Positions 1-5,794 of a stretch of 18,334 nt of DNA are shown here, piece by piece. Under the pieces are notes generated by a model that was not told the DNA's origin, made no database searches, and saw nothing but the letters and a program-made list of their open reading frames with translations. The position numbers and the translations under genes are program-made. The DNA comes from Microcaldota archaeon (GTDB lineage: Archaea > Micrarchaeota > Micrarchaeia > Norongarragalinales > UBA10210), in contig DUGE01000052.1 of assembly GCA_013331595.1 (NCBI GenBank), positions 176-18,509 on the forward strand, given 5' to 3'. The stretch's first letter is position 1. Every line of letters begins with the position of its first letter.

Positions 1-84
1 CTGGTTTTGCACCCTGAAATTTTGAAGGCCAATGCAGGAAAAGGGCTGAGGCAAGGCCACGGCCACGCCGGGCAGCTAAAGTAA
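1..84 (+). CDS. 3' end of an unidentified gene upstream of ribH
   Basis: An open frame enters from the left edge and ends at TAA 82-84, giving 27 C-terminal residues (LVLHPEILKANAGKGLRQGH followed by GHAGQLK). The tail is basic and Gly/His-rich, so it is probably flexible. It lies 23 bases before the ribH start, on the same strand, so it is likely part of the riboflavin operon. By context it could be the missing riboflavin synthase or DHBP synthase, but the tail does not match the C-terminus of either family as I remember them. The gene is real with fair likelihood; its function is unknown. Confidence 0.55.
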   Translation: MVLHPEILKANAGKGLRQGHGHAGQLK

Positions 85-107
85 GGCCTGAAAAAAAGGT
101 GCAACAA

Positions 108-530
108 ATGGAAAAAACGCAAATTGCCATGGTACGCTCTGAATTCAACCAAGCGATTACGGGAAAAATGCAGGAAGCCGCATTAAAACAGGCGAAAAAA
201 CGCGGCGCTGCAATCCGGGAAATTATCCTAGTTCCAGGGGCTTTCGACATGCCTTTAGCCTTAAGGAAAGCGCTGGAAAACAAAAAAACAGACGCGGTTG
301 TTGCCCTCGGTGCAATAGTCAAGGGGGGAACAAAGCACGACGAGACAATTGCATTCGCTTTGGCCAAGACAGTGCACGAACTCGAATTGCAATACGGCAA
401 GCCCATAGGGTTTGGGGTAATGGGCCCGGGGGTTTCATTGGCACAGGCACAAGCTCGCGCCAAAGGCTATGCCGAAAGGGCGGTTGACGCTGCACTAACC
501 CTCACAGCCTTGCAAAAAGAAAAAAAGTGA
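108..530 (+). CDS. ribH: 6,7-dimethyl-8-ribityllumazine synthase
   Basis: This enzyme condenses 5-amino-6-ribitylamino-uracil with 3,4-dihydroxy-2-butanone 4-phosphate to form lumazine, the penultimate step of riboflavin synthesis; it normally assembles into pentamers or icosahedral shells. The family landmarks are present in order: an early SEFNQAI segment that binds the pyrimidine, VPGAFDMP near residue 45, and GAIVKGGTKHDETI with the conserved histidine. The later GVMGPGVSLAQAQARA replaces the usual GVLT segment. A GTG at 99 is in frame, but I prefer ATG 108 because a GGTG ribosome binding site (98-101) lies six bases before it. That gives 140 residues, within the normal range. It ends four bases before ribA. 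Confidence 0.9.
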   Translation: MEKTQIAMVRSEFNQAITGKMQEAALKQAKKRGAAIREIILVPGAFDMPLALRKALENKKTDAVVALGAIVKGGTKHDETIAFALAKTVHELELQYGKPIGFGVMGPGVSLAQAQARAKGYAERAVDAALTLTALQKEKK

Positions 531-534
531 AAAA

Positions 535-1113
535 ATGGCCGGAACAAGCATTGCAAAAGCAAAACTGCCGACAAAATTCGGCGTTTTTACGGCCTGTGCG
601 TTTTGCATTGACGGAAAACGCGGGCATTTTGTGCTGGTCAAAGGCAAGGTAAAAGGAAAAACACGGGTTTTGACTAGGCTGCACTCGAAATGCCTGACGG
701 GGGACGTTTTCTTTTCAAAACGATGCGACTGCCGCGAACAGCTGGAAAAGGCAATACGCCTCATAAACAAGCAAGGCGCCGGCTTGGTCATTTACCTCAA
801 CCAAGAGGGTAGGGGCATTGGTTTGTTCAACAAAATCAAGGCCTACGCACTACAGGAAAACGGCTTTGACACGTTCCAAGCCAACGTCCAGCTGGGATTC
901 CGCCCGGACGAGCGGGGCTATGCAGATGCAGCGCGCATAATAAAAGCCCTAGGCATTCGCTCGATACGCATCTTGACCAACAACCCGGACAAGCCCGAAG
1001 GGCTGCGCAAAAACGGCATCAGCATCACACAAATAATTCCACTTAAAACAAGGCCGAACAAATTCAACAGGAAATACTTGCAGAGCAAGAAAAGGAAAGG
1101 CCACAAGCTCTAA
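535..1113 (+). CDS. ribA: GTP cyclohydrolase II
   Basis: Opens the imidazole ring of GTP and releases formate and pyrophosphate, the first committed step of bacterial-type riboflavin synthesis. The 192-residue length matches stand-alone RibA. The zinc ligands are visible as Cys53, Cys64 and Cys66 (KCLTGD then RCDC), followed by the NQEGRGIGLFNKIKAYALQ substrate and catalytic segment and the LGFRPDERGY and LTNNPDKP motifs. The protein ends in GHKL, close to the GHLL of Escherichia coli RibA. It has no fused DHBP synthase domain. The ATG at 535 follows the ribH stop by four bases, and the GTGA overlapping that stop (527-530) can act as ribosome binding site, so translation is probably coupled. 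Confidence 0.93.
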   Translation: MAGTSIAKAKLPTKFGVFTACAFCIDGKRGHFVLVKGKVKGKTRVLTRLHSKCLTGDVFFSKRCDCREQLEKAIRLINKQGAGLVIYLNQEGRGIGLFNKIKAYALQENGFDTFQANVQLGFRPDERGYADAARIIKALGIRSIRILTNNPDKPEGLRKNGISITQIIPLKTRPNKFNRKYLQSKKRKGHKL

Positions 1114-1123
1114 GGCGACGCCC

Positions 1124-2188
1124 ATGCCAACCGACGAATTTTGGATGCGAAAGGCAATAGCCCTTGCACAAAAGGCAAAACCCTCTCCAAACCCACCCGT
1201 AGGCGCGATTATCGTTAAAAACAACCGCCCTATCGCAAACGCGTTCCACCGCCGCGCAGGCGAAGCCCATGCCGAAGCGTTGGCGATAGCAAGGGCAGGC
1301 TCGAAAGCAAAAGGCGCAACCCTTTATGTTACGCTCGAGCCGTGCTCCCACCATAACAAAAAAACGCCTCCGTGCACCGACGCCATAATCCACGCCGGAA
1401 TCAAAAAAGTGGTTTTCGGGTGCAAAGACCCAAATCCAGAAGTCAACGGCACGAAAGCCCTGCAAAAAAAAGGCATTAAAGTAACCCAAGGCGTTCTCTC
1501 AAAAGAATGCGAAAGCCTCATCGAATACTTCCGCAAATACATCGTTACAGGCAAGCCGTTTGTAATCGTTAAAGTGGCCGAAAGCCTGGATGGAAAAATA
1601 GCAACAAAAACCGGCGAAAGCCAGTGGATTGCAGGCGGCAACGCAAGAAAACTGTTCTTCGACTTGAGGAAAAAAGTCGACGCAATAATGGTCGGCGTAA
1701 ACACCGTTTTGAAGGACAACCCGCGCTTGACAAGCCGCAAAGGCCGCAAATGGGATCCCCTGCGCGTCATTCTCGACCATCGTCTGAGAACGCCGTCCAA
1801 CTACAGGGTTCTGGATGATTCAAACGTGGTTATATTCACTACAAGCGCAAGCAGGTCTAAAACAAGGGCATTGGAAAAAAAAGGCGCGAAGGTCATCCGT
1901 TTGAAATGGTTGTCTATGGCCAAGGTTATCAAAACCCTTGGAAAAATGGGCATAACCTCACTCATGATTGAAGGAGGGGGCGAGGTAATTGCAAGCGCGC
2001 TGGAAGAAAAGGTTGTGGATAAAGTATCTTTCGTGATAGCCCCAAAAATAATCGGCGGCCGCGACGCGAAAACAAGCGTCGAGGGAAAAGGAATTGCACG
2101 CTTGAAGGACGCCATTGAACTGGAAAAAACCAAAATAACAACCATCGGCGGTAATATTTTGGTTGAAGCATACGTCAAAAGGCATTAA
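1124..2188 (+). CDS. ribD: Bifunctional riboflavin deaminase-reductase
   Basis: Catalyses deamination of the pyrimidine ring and then NADPH-dependent reduction of the ribosyl side chain, the second and third steps of the bacterial route. The N-terminal half is a zinc-dependent cytidine-deaminase-like domain: PNPPVGAIIV, HAE at 49-51, and PCSHHNKKTPPC with Cys74 and Cys84 as zinc ligands. The C-terminal half (from about residue 143) is the RibD_C reductase domain, with VKVAESLDGKIAT, SQWI, MVGVNTVLKDNPRLT and the MIEGGGEV nucleotide-binding loop. At 354 residues it is full length and unfragmented. ATG 1124 lies ten bases after the ribA stop with GGCGA upstream. It closes the visible operon; a hairpin follows at 2224. 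Confidence 0.93.
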   Translation: MPTDEFWMRKAIALAQKAKPSPNPPVGAIIVKNNRPIANAFHRRAGEAHAEALAIARAGSKAKGATLYVTLEPCSHHNKKTPPCTDAIIHAGIKKVVFGCKDPNPEVNGTKALQKKGIKVTQGVLSKECESLIEYFRKYIVTGKPFVIVKVAESLDGKIATKTGESQWIAGGNARKLFFDLRKKVDAIMVGVNTVLKDNPRLTSRKGRKWDPLRVILDHRLRTPSNYRVLDDSNVVIFTTSASRSKTRALEKKGAKVIRLKWLSMAKVIKTLGKMGITSLMIEGGGEVIASALEEKVVDKVSFVIAPKIIGGRDAKTSVEGKGIARLKDAIELEKTKITTIGGNILVEAYVKRH

Positions 2189-2195
2189 ACAGGCC

Positions 2196-2210
2196 ATAGC
2201 GGTATAACGC
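2196..2210 (+). repeat. Left arm of a 15-bp inverted repeat
   Basis: ATAGCGGTATAACGC here matches the reverse complement of 5693-5707 at 14 of 15 positions. The pair encloses the whole accessory island. Confidence 0.5.
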
Positions 2211-2223
2211 AAGAAGACCTGCC

Positions 2224-2245
2224 GGGCTTGATTCAAGCTCATTTT
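2224..2245 (+). terminator. Probable terminator of the riboflavin operon
   Basis: GGGCTTG and CAAGCTC form a seven-pair stem (one G-U pair) around an ATT loop at 2224-2240, followed by ATTTT. It sits 35 bases after the ribD stop. The short U tract makes it moderate in strength. Confidence 0.45.
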
Positions 2246-2322
2246 CCCTATTCAGCAAAGCAAAAAACAACCAGCCAGCTACCAATAGTGTTTTGAAAAA
2301 AAATCAAACACTAAATGCAGCT

Positions 2323-2336
2323 TTAGTGGAAGTGCG
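2323..2336 (+). repeat. Left copy of a 14-bp direct repeat
   Basis: TTAGTGGAAGTGCG matches 5744-5757 at 13 of 14 positions. Its first 11 bases recur at 18109-18119 upstream of dcd. It is a candidate attachment-site or duplication remnant, or a dispersed regulatory motif. Confidence 0.4.
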
Positions 2337-2358
2337 GGGCTCAGCCAAAACAAAAACC

Positions 2359-2829
2359 TAGGCAGAAAGTGGCGTGTTTGGGGGAAAAATCAACAAGGAA
2401 ACAGCGGGAAGTAGGCAGAATTTCACAATTGAAGGGAGAACCGCCCAAGCTTGAGCTAAACAAGCCCAAAATAAGAACTGCCAGCTCGAACCATAGTAAA
2501 TTCAAAAGCTAAAACAGGAAAATTCCCTGGAAAAGGCCATTTTGGCCGTTTTGAGGTCAAAAAGGGGAAAAATAGGCAGAAAATTCAGGCAAAAAAGGAA
2601 AAAAAGCGAAAAACAACACAAACATAGGCAGTTTTTCACGAAAAAAGGGAAAAAAACAGCCAAAACAATAGGCTGAAAAGACCGTTTTGAAGAAATTAAA
2701 CCAAACTAGGCAGAAAACCAGTAAAACCAAGATTTTTCTGAAAAAGCCAGGCTAAAGGCTAAAAATCAAAAATCCTAGGATTTGGGGCAAAAGAAAAGCT
2801 CAGGCGAACAATAAAAGCAGAATAGGCTG
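2359..2829 (+). repeat. TAGGCAG motif array, left (+ orientation)
   Basis: Exact TAGGCAG occurs at 2359, 2412, 2573, 2625 and 2707, and the variant TAGGCTG at 2669 and 2823, all on the + strand. Most copies are followed by A/T-rich bases. A specific 7-mer is expected far less than once in this length. The same motif occurs four times in opposite orientation on the other side of the cargo genes. Confidence 0.7.
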
Positions 2830-3031
2830 GTTTATCGAAAAACTGCAGAAAATCAGGCTATTTTGGCAAAAAATAAGGCCAAAAACAGCCTACACAGTCA
2901 AATTTTAGCAAAAATCAATCAAAAAAAGTTGAAAAAATCGTGGAAAAACGGACGGGAATAATTCCCCTAAAATTTTTCTAAATAGAGGAACTGCAAGTCC
3001 ATACAAAGGTCGGTTTAAACTACTAGAAAAG

Positions 3032-3039
3032 TTTATTAA
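3032..3039 (+). promoter_or_regulatory. TATA box for the 57-aa RHH-like gene
   Basis: TTTATTAA in an AT-rich stretch after a purine-rich BRE-like GAAAAG. Transcription would start near 3060, giving a leader of about 18 bases containing GAGGG (3064-3068). Confidence 0.5.
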
Positions 3040-3077
3040 GTAAATTAAATTAACATTGTTTCCGAGGGAAAACTTGA

Positions 3078-3251
3078 ATGAGCAGGCTTATTCGCGTGAG
3101 CGACAATACTTTCAAGAAAATCGTGGTTTTGGCCGGAAAGCTCCAGGCAGAGCACAAGAAATTCGCGTCAGCGGACGACGTTTTTGAGTTTCTTTTCTGC
3201 AATTACGAGAAGGCCCCGAAAAAATTCCTCGAGCGCATGAAAAACAAATAA
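3078..3251 (+). CDS. 57-aa ribbon-helix-helix-like protein, possible antitoxin or small regulator
   Basis: ATG 3078 to TAA 3249-3251 encodes 57 residues starting MSRLIRVSDNTFKKIVVLAG. A short beta-like RLIRVSD strand is followed by two helices (TFKKIVVLAGKLQAEHKK and SADDVFEFLFCNYEKAP). This is the shape of archaeal ribbon-helix-helix proteins, such as VapB-type antitoxins beginning 'RVSDETYEKL'. Family membership is inferred from this pattern only. A GAGGG site and a TATA box precede it. A toxin partner is not obvious: the next gene encodes a small membrane protein, 108 bases downstream. It may instead be a small DNA-binding regulator of the island. Confidence 0.65.
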   Translation: MSRLIRVSDNTFKKIVVLAGKLQAEHKKFASADDVFEFLFCNYEKAPKKFLERMKNK

Positions 3252-3264
3252 CTAGTTCTTACGG
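3252..3264 (+). repeat. Post-stop CTAGTTCTTACGG repeat, copy 1
   Basis: Begins at the base after the stop of the 57-aa gene. CTAGTTCTTAC recurs at 3632-3642, and CTAGTTCTTA again on the - strand at 5644-5653. Confidence 0.4.
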
Positions 3265-3294
3265 ATATGAATACGGATGGGAAAAATTGCAAAG

Positions 3295-3305
3295 CTATTA
3301 AAAAT
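3295..3305 (+). promoter_or_regulatory. Candidate TATA box for the small membrane protein
   Basis: CTATTAAAAAT lies about 60 bases before ATG 3360, which would give a leader of about 30 bases. Confidence 0.35.
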
Positions 3306-3359
3306 CCCGCGTAAATAGCAATAGAACGAAACTGAAAAATACCTCTGTGGGATTCAAAA

Positions 3360-3635
3360 ATGCATGAAACAGGCTGGTTTGGAAAAATCGTACACGGCAT
3401 AGCGCAGACTATTGCTAAAACAATCAGCAGGTTCACAGCGTACAGTTTTTTGTTGATCTCGTTCGGCGTAATTTACGGCTATTACCTCGAGAAAATCGCA
3501 GCTTGGCTCGCAGTTGACAAGCTGATTCTTCTATTTTTACCAATTGTTTTGGCGATTTTAGCGTATTTCGTCACTGCAATTGCAATTGTCTTGTTCATCT
3601 TCCTCGGAATCATTCTCCTGATAGTCTTCATCTAG
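3360..3635 (+). CDS. Small integral membrane protein, unknown function
   Basis: Encodes 91 residues. A short amphipathic N-terminus (MHETGWFGKIVHGIAQTIAK) is followed by hydrophobic stretches at roughly residues 24-43, 52-70 and 70-91, so two or three membrane segments are likely. The C-terminal half is almost wholly Leu/Ile/Val/Phe and the protein ends directly after IVFI. I do not recognise the family. No ribosome binding site is evident before ATG 3360. It lies between a small RHH-like gene and a winged-helix gene, so it may be a membrane effector of the island (toxin or holin-like), but nothing shows this directly. Its stop codon sits inside a CTAGTTCTTAC repeat. Confidence 0.65.
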   Translation: MHETGWFGKIVHGIAQTIAKTISRFTAYSFLLISFGVIYGYYLEKIAAWLAVDKLILLFLPIVLAILAYFVTAIAIVLFIFLGIILLIVFI

Positions 3636-3645
3636 TTCTTACCGG
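3632..3645 (+). repeat. Post-stop CTAGTTCTTACCGG repeat, copy 2
   Basis: Includes the TAG stop of the small membrane protein gene. It matches copy 1 at 3252 except for one extra C. Confidence 0.4.
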
Positions 3646-3970
3646 GAAGAAATAGAAAAGCAATTAGCTCCCACATCGATAAGGTACACTAAAAAGTTTT
3701 ACGCATTGAAAAAACGGTAAGGAAAAAAATACCGATACAGTAAACTATTTTAGGTTCAGGCCGCCGCACAAAGATGCCCGAGTTTATCGATAGGATATTG
3801 TACTGAGAATTTCGCCGGCAAGTGCAGGCCTAAACGCATTTTTTACCTCTAGGAAACCAAAATGCGGATGGCAGCGAAAAACAGTTTACCGAATAGATAT
3901 TTTTTTATACTAGTTTTTCGTTCTCAATACAACCCACCAGAAAAAAGCGAAATACATCATAGTGATGGTT
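3636..3970. other. 335-bp intergenic region before the winged-helix gene
   Basis: No gene is supported. It contains the end of a CTAGTTCTTAC repeat, a short hairpin CGGTA...TACCG around 3715-3735 with an A-rich loop, an imperfect inverted pair GTAAACT(A/G)TTTT near 3740 and 3880-3890, and a TATA box at 3902. It is longer than a simple promoter needs, so a small RNA or an operator region is possible. Confidence 0.4.
3902..3909 (+). promoter_or_regulatory. TATA box for the winged-helix gene
   Basis: A T-run ending in TTTTATAC places transcription start near 3932, about 40 bases before the start codon. Confidence 0.5.
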
Positions 3971-4513
3971 ATGCCTAATTCGGAAATTGCAGAAAACAGC
4001 GTTTTTTCAGACGCGCAAAAAAAATACTATGCATCGCGAAAAGAAAAAACGGTACCTAAAGGCATCCCGAGTAAGGAAACGTTTTGGCTTCCAGATCATA
4101 GTAAAATCCACGAAATACTCGGAAAAACGAACCCCTTTGACGAATTTGGCGCCGAGTGGAGCGCAGCCGATTTGCTTTTATTTTTGTTTCCAAAGAAATA
4201 CCGCGCAACGCAATACGAGTATGCGGTTAAGCTGATGGATTTTATGGTTGCCAGGGGAGGGGAACTCAATTACATGGAGCTGGGGGATTTCGTTGAAAAA
4301 ACGGGCGTAAGCAAGGCAACGCTATACAACAAAATCGTGCCCCGACTTATTGACGTGGGAATGGTTGAAAGGCACAGAAAGTATCCAGACAACCGGAAAG
4401 GGCCGTTCAAGCTGGAATTATCTCAGAGTTTTCACAATTACCTCTTCAAAATGGCTAAGGAATGGCGGAGAATAGTTGCGACAGCAAGAAGCAAAAAACA
4501 ACAGCTCGACTAA
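3971..4513 (+). CDS. Winged helix-turn-helix DNA-binding protein
   Basis: Encodes about 180 residues. GTG 3962 and ATG 3965 are also in frame. I choose ATG 3971 because GTGAT (3962-3966) then works as ribosome binding site four bases upstream. The N-terminal 70 residues are polar with a WLPDHSKIHEILG segment and no domain I recognise. The middle and C-terminal parts look like a winged helix: FMVARGGELNYMELGDF, then a recognition-helix motif EKTGVSKATLYNKIVPRLID, then VGMVERHRKY and a basic wing DNRKGPF. The tail is a basic helix. It is probably a regulator of the island. It could instead be a replication-initiator-like or plasmid-maintenance protein; I cannot separate these. Confidence 0.75.
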   Translation: MPNSEIAENSVFSDAQKKYYASRKEKTVPKGIPSKETFWLPDHSKIHEILGKTNPFDEFGAEWSAADLLLFLFPKKYRATQYEYAVKLMDFMVARGGELNYMELGDFVEKTGVSKATLYNKIVPRLIDVGMVERHRKYPDNRKGPFKLELSQSFHNYLFKMAKEWRRIVATARSKKQQLD

Positions 4514-4559
4514 TGCCAACGGCAAGAAAAGGCCATCGGCACGCTACTGTCTAACAAAG

Positions 4560-4567
4560 TTTTTAAG
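4560..4567 (+). promoter_or_regulatory. TATA box for the NucS-like gene
   Basis: TTTTTAAG lies about 35 bases before ATG 4598; a second AT run (CTTTTTATTG) follows at once. A strong GAGGTGAT ribosome binding site occupies 4587-4594, four bases before the ATG. Confidence 0.45.
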
Positions 4568-4597
4568 CTACTTTTTATTGCGGTTAGAGGTGATTTT

Positions 4598-5239
4598 ATG
4601 AATGATGAACCGCTTATTGAAGCAACTGTTGAAATGGTTTTGATAGAGCATCCTGAACTCATAAAACCAGGACTACGGTTTATTGAAAAACGGGAGAAAA
4701 TAAACGGGGCAGGCATTATAAACTTGGTTTTCGAAGACGTAAAACTTGAAAAAAGAGTTTTAGTTGAAGTAAAACGAGGCACTGCCAGCCGCCAGGATAT
4801 TGGGCAAGTCGTGGACTATTTTGGAGCCCTGAGAGAGACGGAAACAGAGGCGGAAATAATCTTTGTTGCAAATGAGATTAAAACTTCATTTAAAATCGCG
4901 TTATCCATGCTAGGCGTAGAATACAGGGAGATTAGAATTGAACACCGGCCGGTCGTAGTATTTCAGACCGCGGGCAAGGTAAGCACAAAAAAACCATTGG
5001 ACGAATATTTGCTCGATTGGATAAGAAGATTGGCGGTCAAAGATTATGAACAAAAAAAACAAACGAACATAGACTATAGGGGTTTAGAAGTGATTCTTCA
5101 AGAAGTTGAAGAAAAATATGGCATTTGCAGCTGCGAAATTCTTGAAAAAAACGGTGCGCGGACAGTAAAACATCCTGAAAACAGCTTGAAAGTTGCAAAT
5201 GCCGCTGATTTTCTGCACGAAATGCAAAAACCTGCCTAG
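4598..5239 (+). CDS. NucS/RecB-like PD-(D/E)XK nuclease-fold protein, catalytic Asp apparently replaced by Asn
   Basis: Encodes 213 residues. The first 80 resemble the C-terminal nuclease domain of EndoMS/NucS: HPELIKPGLRF, then GAGIINLVFED, then the E-x-K motif VEVKRG (Glu57, Lys59) and a QxxxY helix (Gln70, Tyr74). In that family the central motif is normally G-x-I-D-L with an essential metal-binding Asp; here it reads GIINL with Asn42 (codon AAC at 4721). Activity may therefore be lost or altered. The N-terminal NucS domain is absent. A separate charged C-terminal part (about residues 125-213) is unrecognised. The start is supported by a GGTGAT ribosome binding site. Its stop codon lies inside an inverted TAGGCAG copy at the right edge of the cargo genes. 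Confidence 0.7.
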   Translation: MNDEPLIEATVEMVLIEHPELIKPGLRFIEKREKINGAGIINLVFEDVKLEKRVLVEVKRGTASRQDIGQVVDYFGALRETETEAEIIFVANEIKTSFKIALSMLGVEYREIRIEHRPVVVFQTAGKVSTKKPLDEYLLDWIRRLAVKDYEQKKQTNIDYRGLEVILQEVEEKYGICSCEILEKNGARTVKHPENSLKVANAADFLHEMQKPA

Positions 5240-5587
5240 GTTTAGAAGGGTGTGGCTGAACAAGCCGAAAACCAGACCAAAAACCAACCTAAGCCCAATG
5301 CTCAAAAAACCACTAGGGCATTTCAAAATCCGGAAATTCTGCCTACAAGGGCGAAGACTCTAGACGAACGGAAAAAGAAATAATTCCCCACTACCCCCCT
5401 CAAAAACCAGTTCAGAAGGAAAACCGTAGCTTAGACAGTAAAACTGCCGCAAACCATCCTAAAGCCCATTGAAATTCCGCGCCAAACCAAGAAAACTGCC
5501 TAGTTGACCGGACCCGCAAAGCTCCTAAAACTACAAAACCAGCAGGTTGCAGTTGAAAATTCTATTAAAACTAGCAAAACCTGCCTA
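5232..5587 (-). repeat. TAGGCAG motif array, right (- orientation)
   Basis: CTGCCTA, the reverse complement of TAGGCAG, occurs at 5232, 5339, 5496 and 5581. The first copy contains the stop codon of the NucS-like gene. The array mirrors the left array (2359-2829). I noted only one other exact TAGGCAG in the window (11786, inside a coding region). Confidence 0.7.
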
Positions 5588-5627
5588 TTTTCAAGCTTAA
5601 GGCATCAAAACACCCTGGGAAAGCACA

Positions 5628-5706
5628 CGCTATTTCATATAAATAAGAACTAGAAGCACACGCTAAAGTCTAAAGCCACTTACGCTAAACGTGCGCTATA
5701 CCGCTA
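5628..5706 (+). repeat. Phased CGCTA motifs upstream of the giant surface-protein gene
   Basis: CGCTA occurs at 5628, 5661, 5683, 5694 and 5702. The first four are spaced 33, 22 and 11 bases, multiples of one helical turn, so a protein could bind them on the same DNA face. The first two lie in a longer direct repeat, AAGCACACGCTA. Confidence 0.5.
5637..5646 (+). promoter_or_regulatory. Distal TATA-like box
   Basis: CATATAAATA lies between the first two CGCTA motifs. Transcription would start near 5668, giving a leader of about 200 bases for the giant gene, or a separate small transcript. Confidence 0.35.
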
Positions 5707-5707
5707 T
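5693..5707 (-). repeat. Right arm of the 15-bp inverted repeat
   Basis: GCGCTATACCGCTAT is the inverted partner of 2196-2210 with one mismatch. It also overlaps the last two of a series of CGCTA motifs upstream of the giant surface-protein gene, so a regulatory role is an alternative to an element end. Confidence 0.5.
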
Positions 5708-5743
5708 CAAATGGTTTCTTTGCGGGCACGGGAAAAACAGCGA

Positions 5744-5757
5744 TTAATGGAAGTGCG
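5744..5757 (+). repeat. Right copy of the 14-bp direct repeat
   Basis: TTAATGGAAGTGCG differs from 2323-2336 at one base and lies just outside the right inverted-repeat arm. Confidence 0.4.
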
Positions 5758-5794
5758 CATGACCCGATTTTAAAGCCGGAATGCCATAAAAACA

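Larger units (their letters stand above)
2189..3077. other. Left gene-poor flank of the accessory island
   Basis: I find no credible gene in these 889 bases. From about 2340 to 2960 the + strand is very A-rich and T-poor, with G exceeding C. The stretch holds a terminator-like hairpin, one arm of a 15-bp inverted repeat (2196-2210), nested inverted repeats around TAGTG (2286-2328), one copy of a 14-bp direct repeat (2323-2336), five TAGGCAG and two TAGGCTG motifs, and a TATA box at 3032. It could be a non-coding RNA, a regulatory array or one end of a mobile element; sequence alone does not decide. Confidence 0.6.

Noticed and set aside
1324..1800. 158-residue open frame on the - strand
   Set aside because: It is antisense to ribD, whose protein is complete with all motifs; no ribosome binding site or recognisable domain.
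2193..2260. tRNA-like stretch with GATTCAAGCTC after ribD
   Set aside because: No acceptor, D-arm or anticodon stems can be formed; the segment is better read as a terminator hairpin.
2340..2960. CRISPR-like array
   Set aside because: The shared unit is only 7-9 bases with irregular spacing and no conserved longer repeat or spacers; no cas genes nearby.
3862..3978. 38-residue open frame ending in the winged-helix start region
   Set aside because: It runs through the TATA box of the next gene and has no ribosome binding site; the product looks random.
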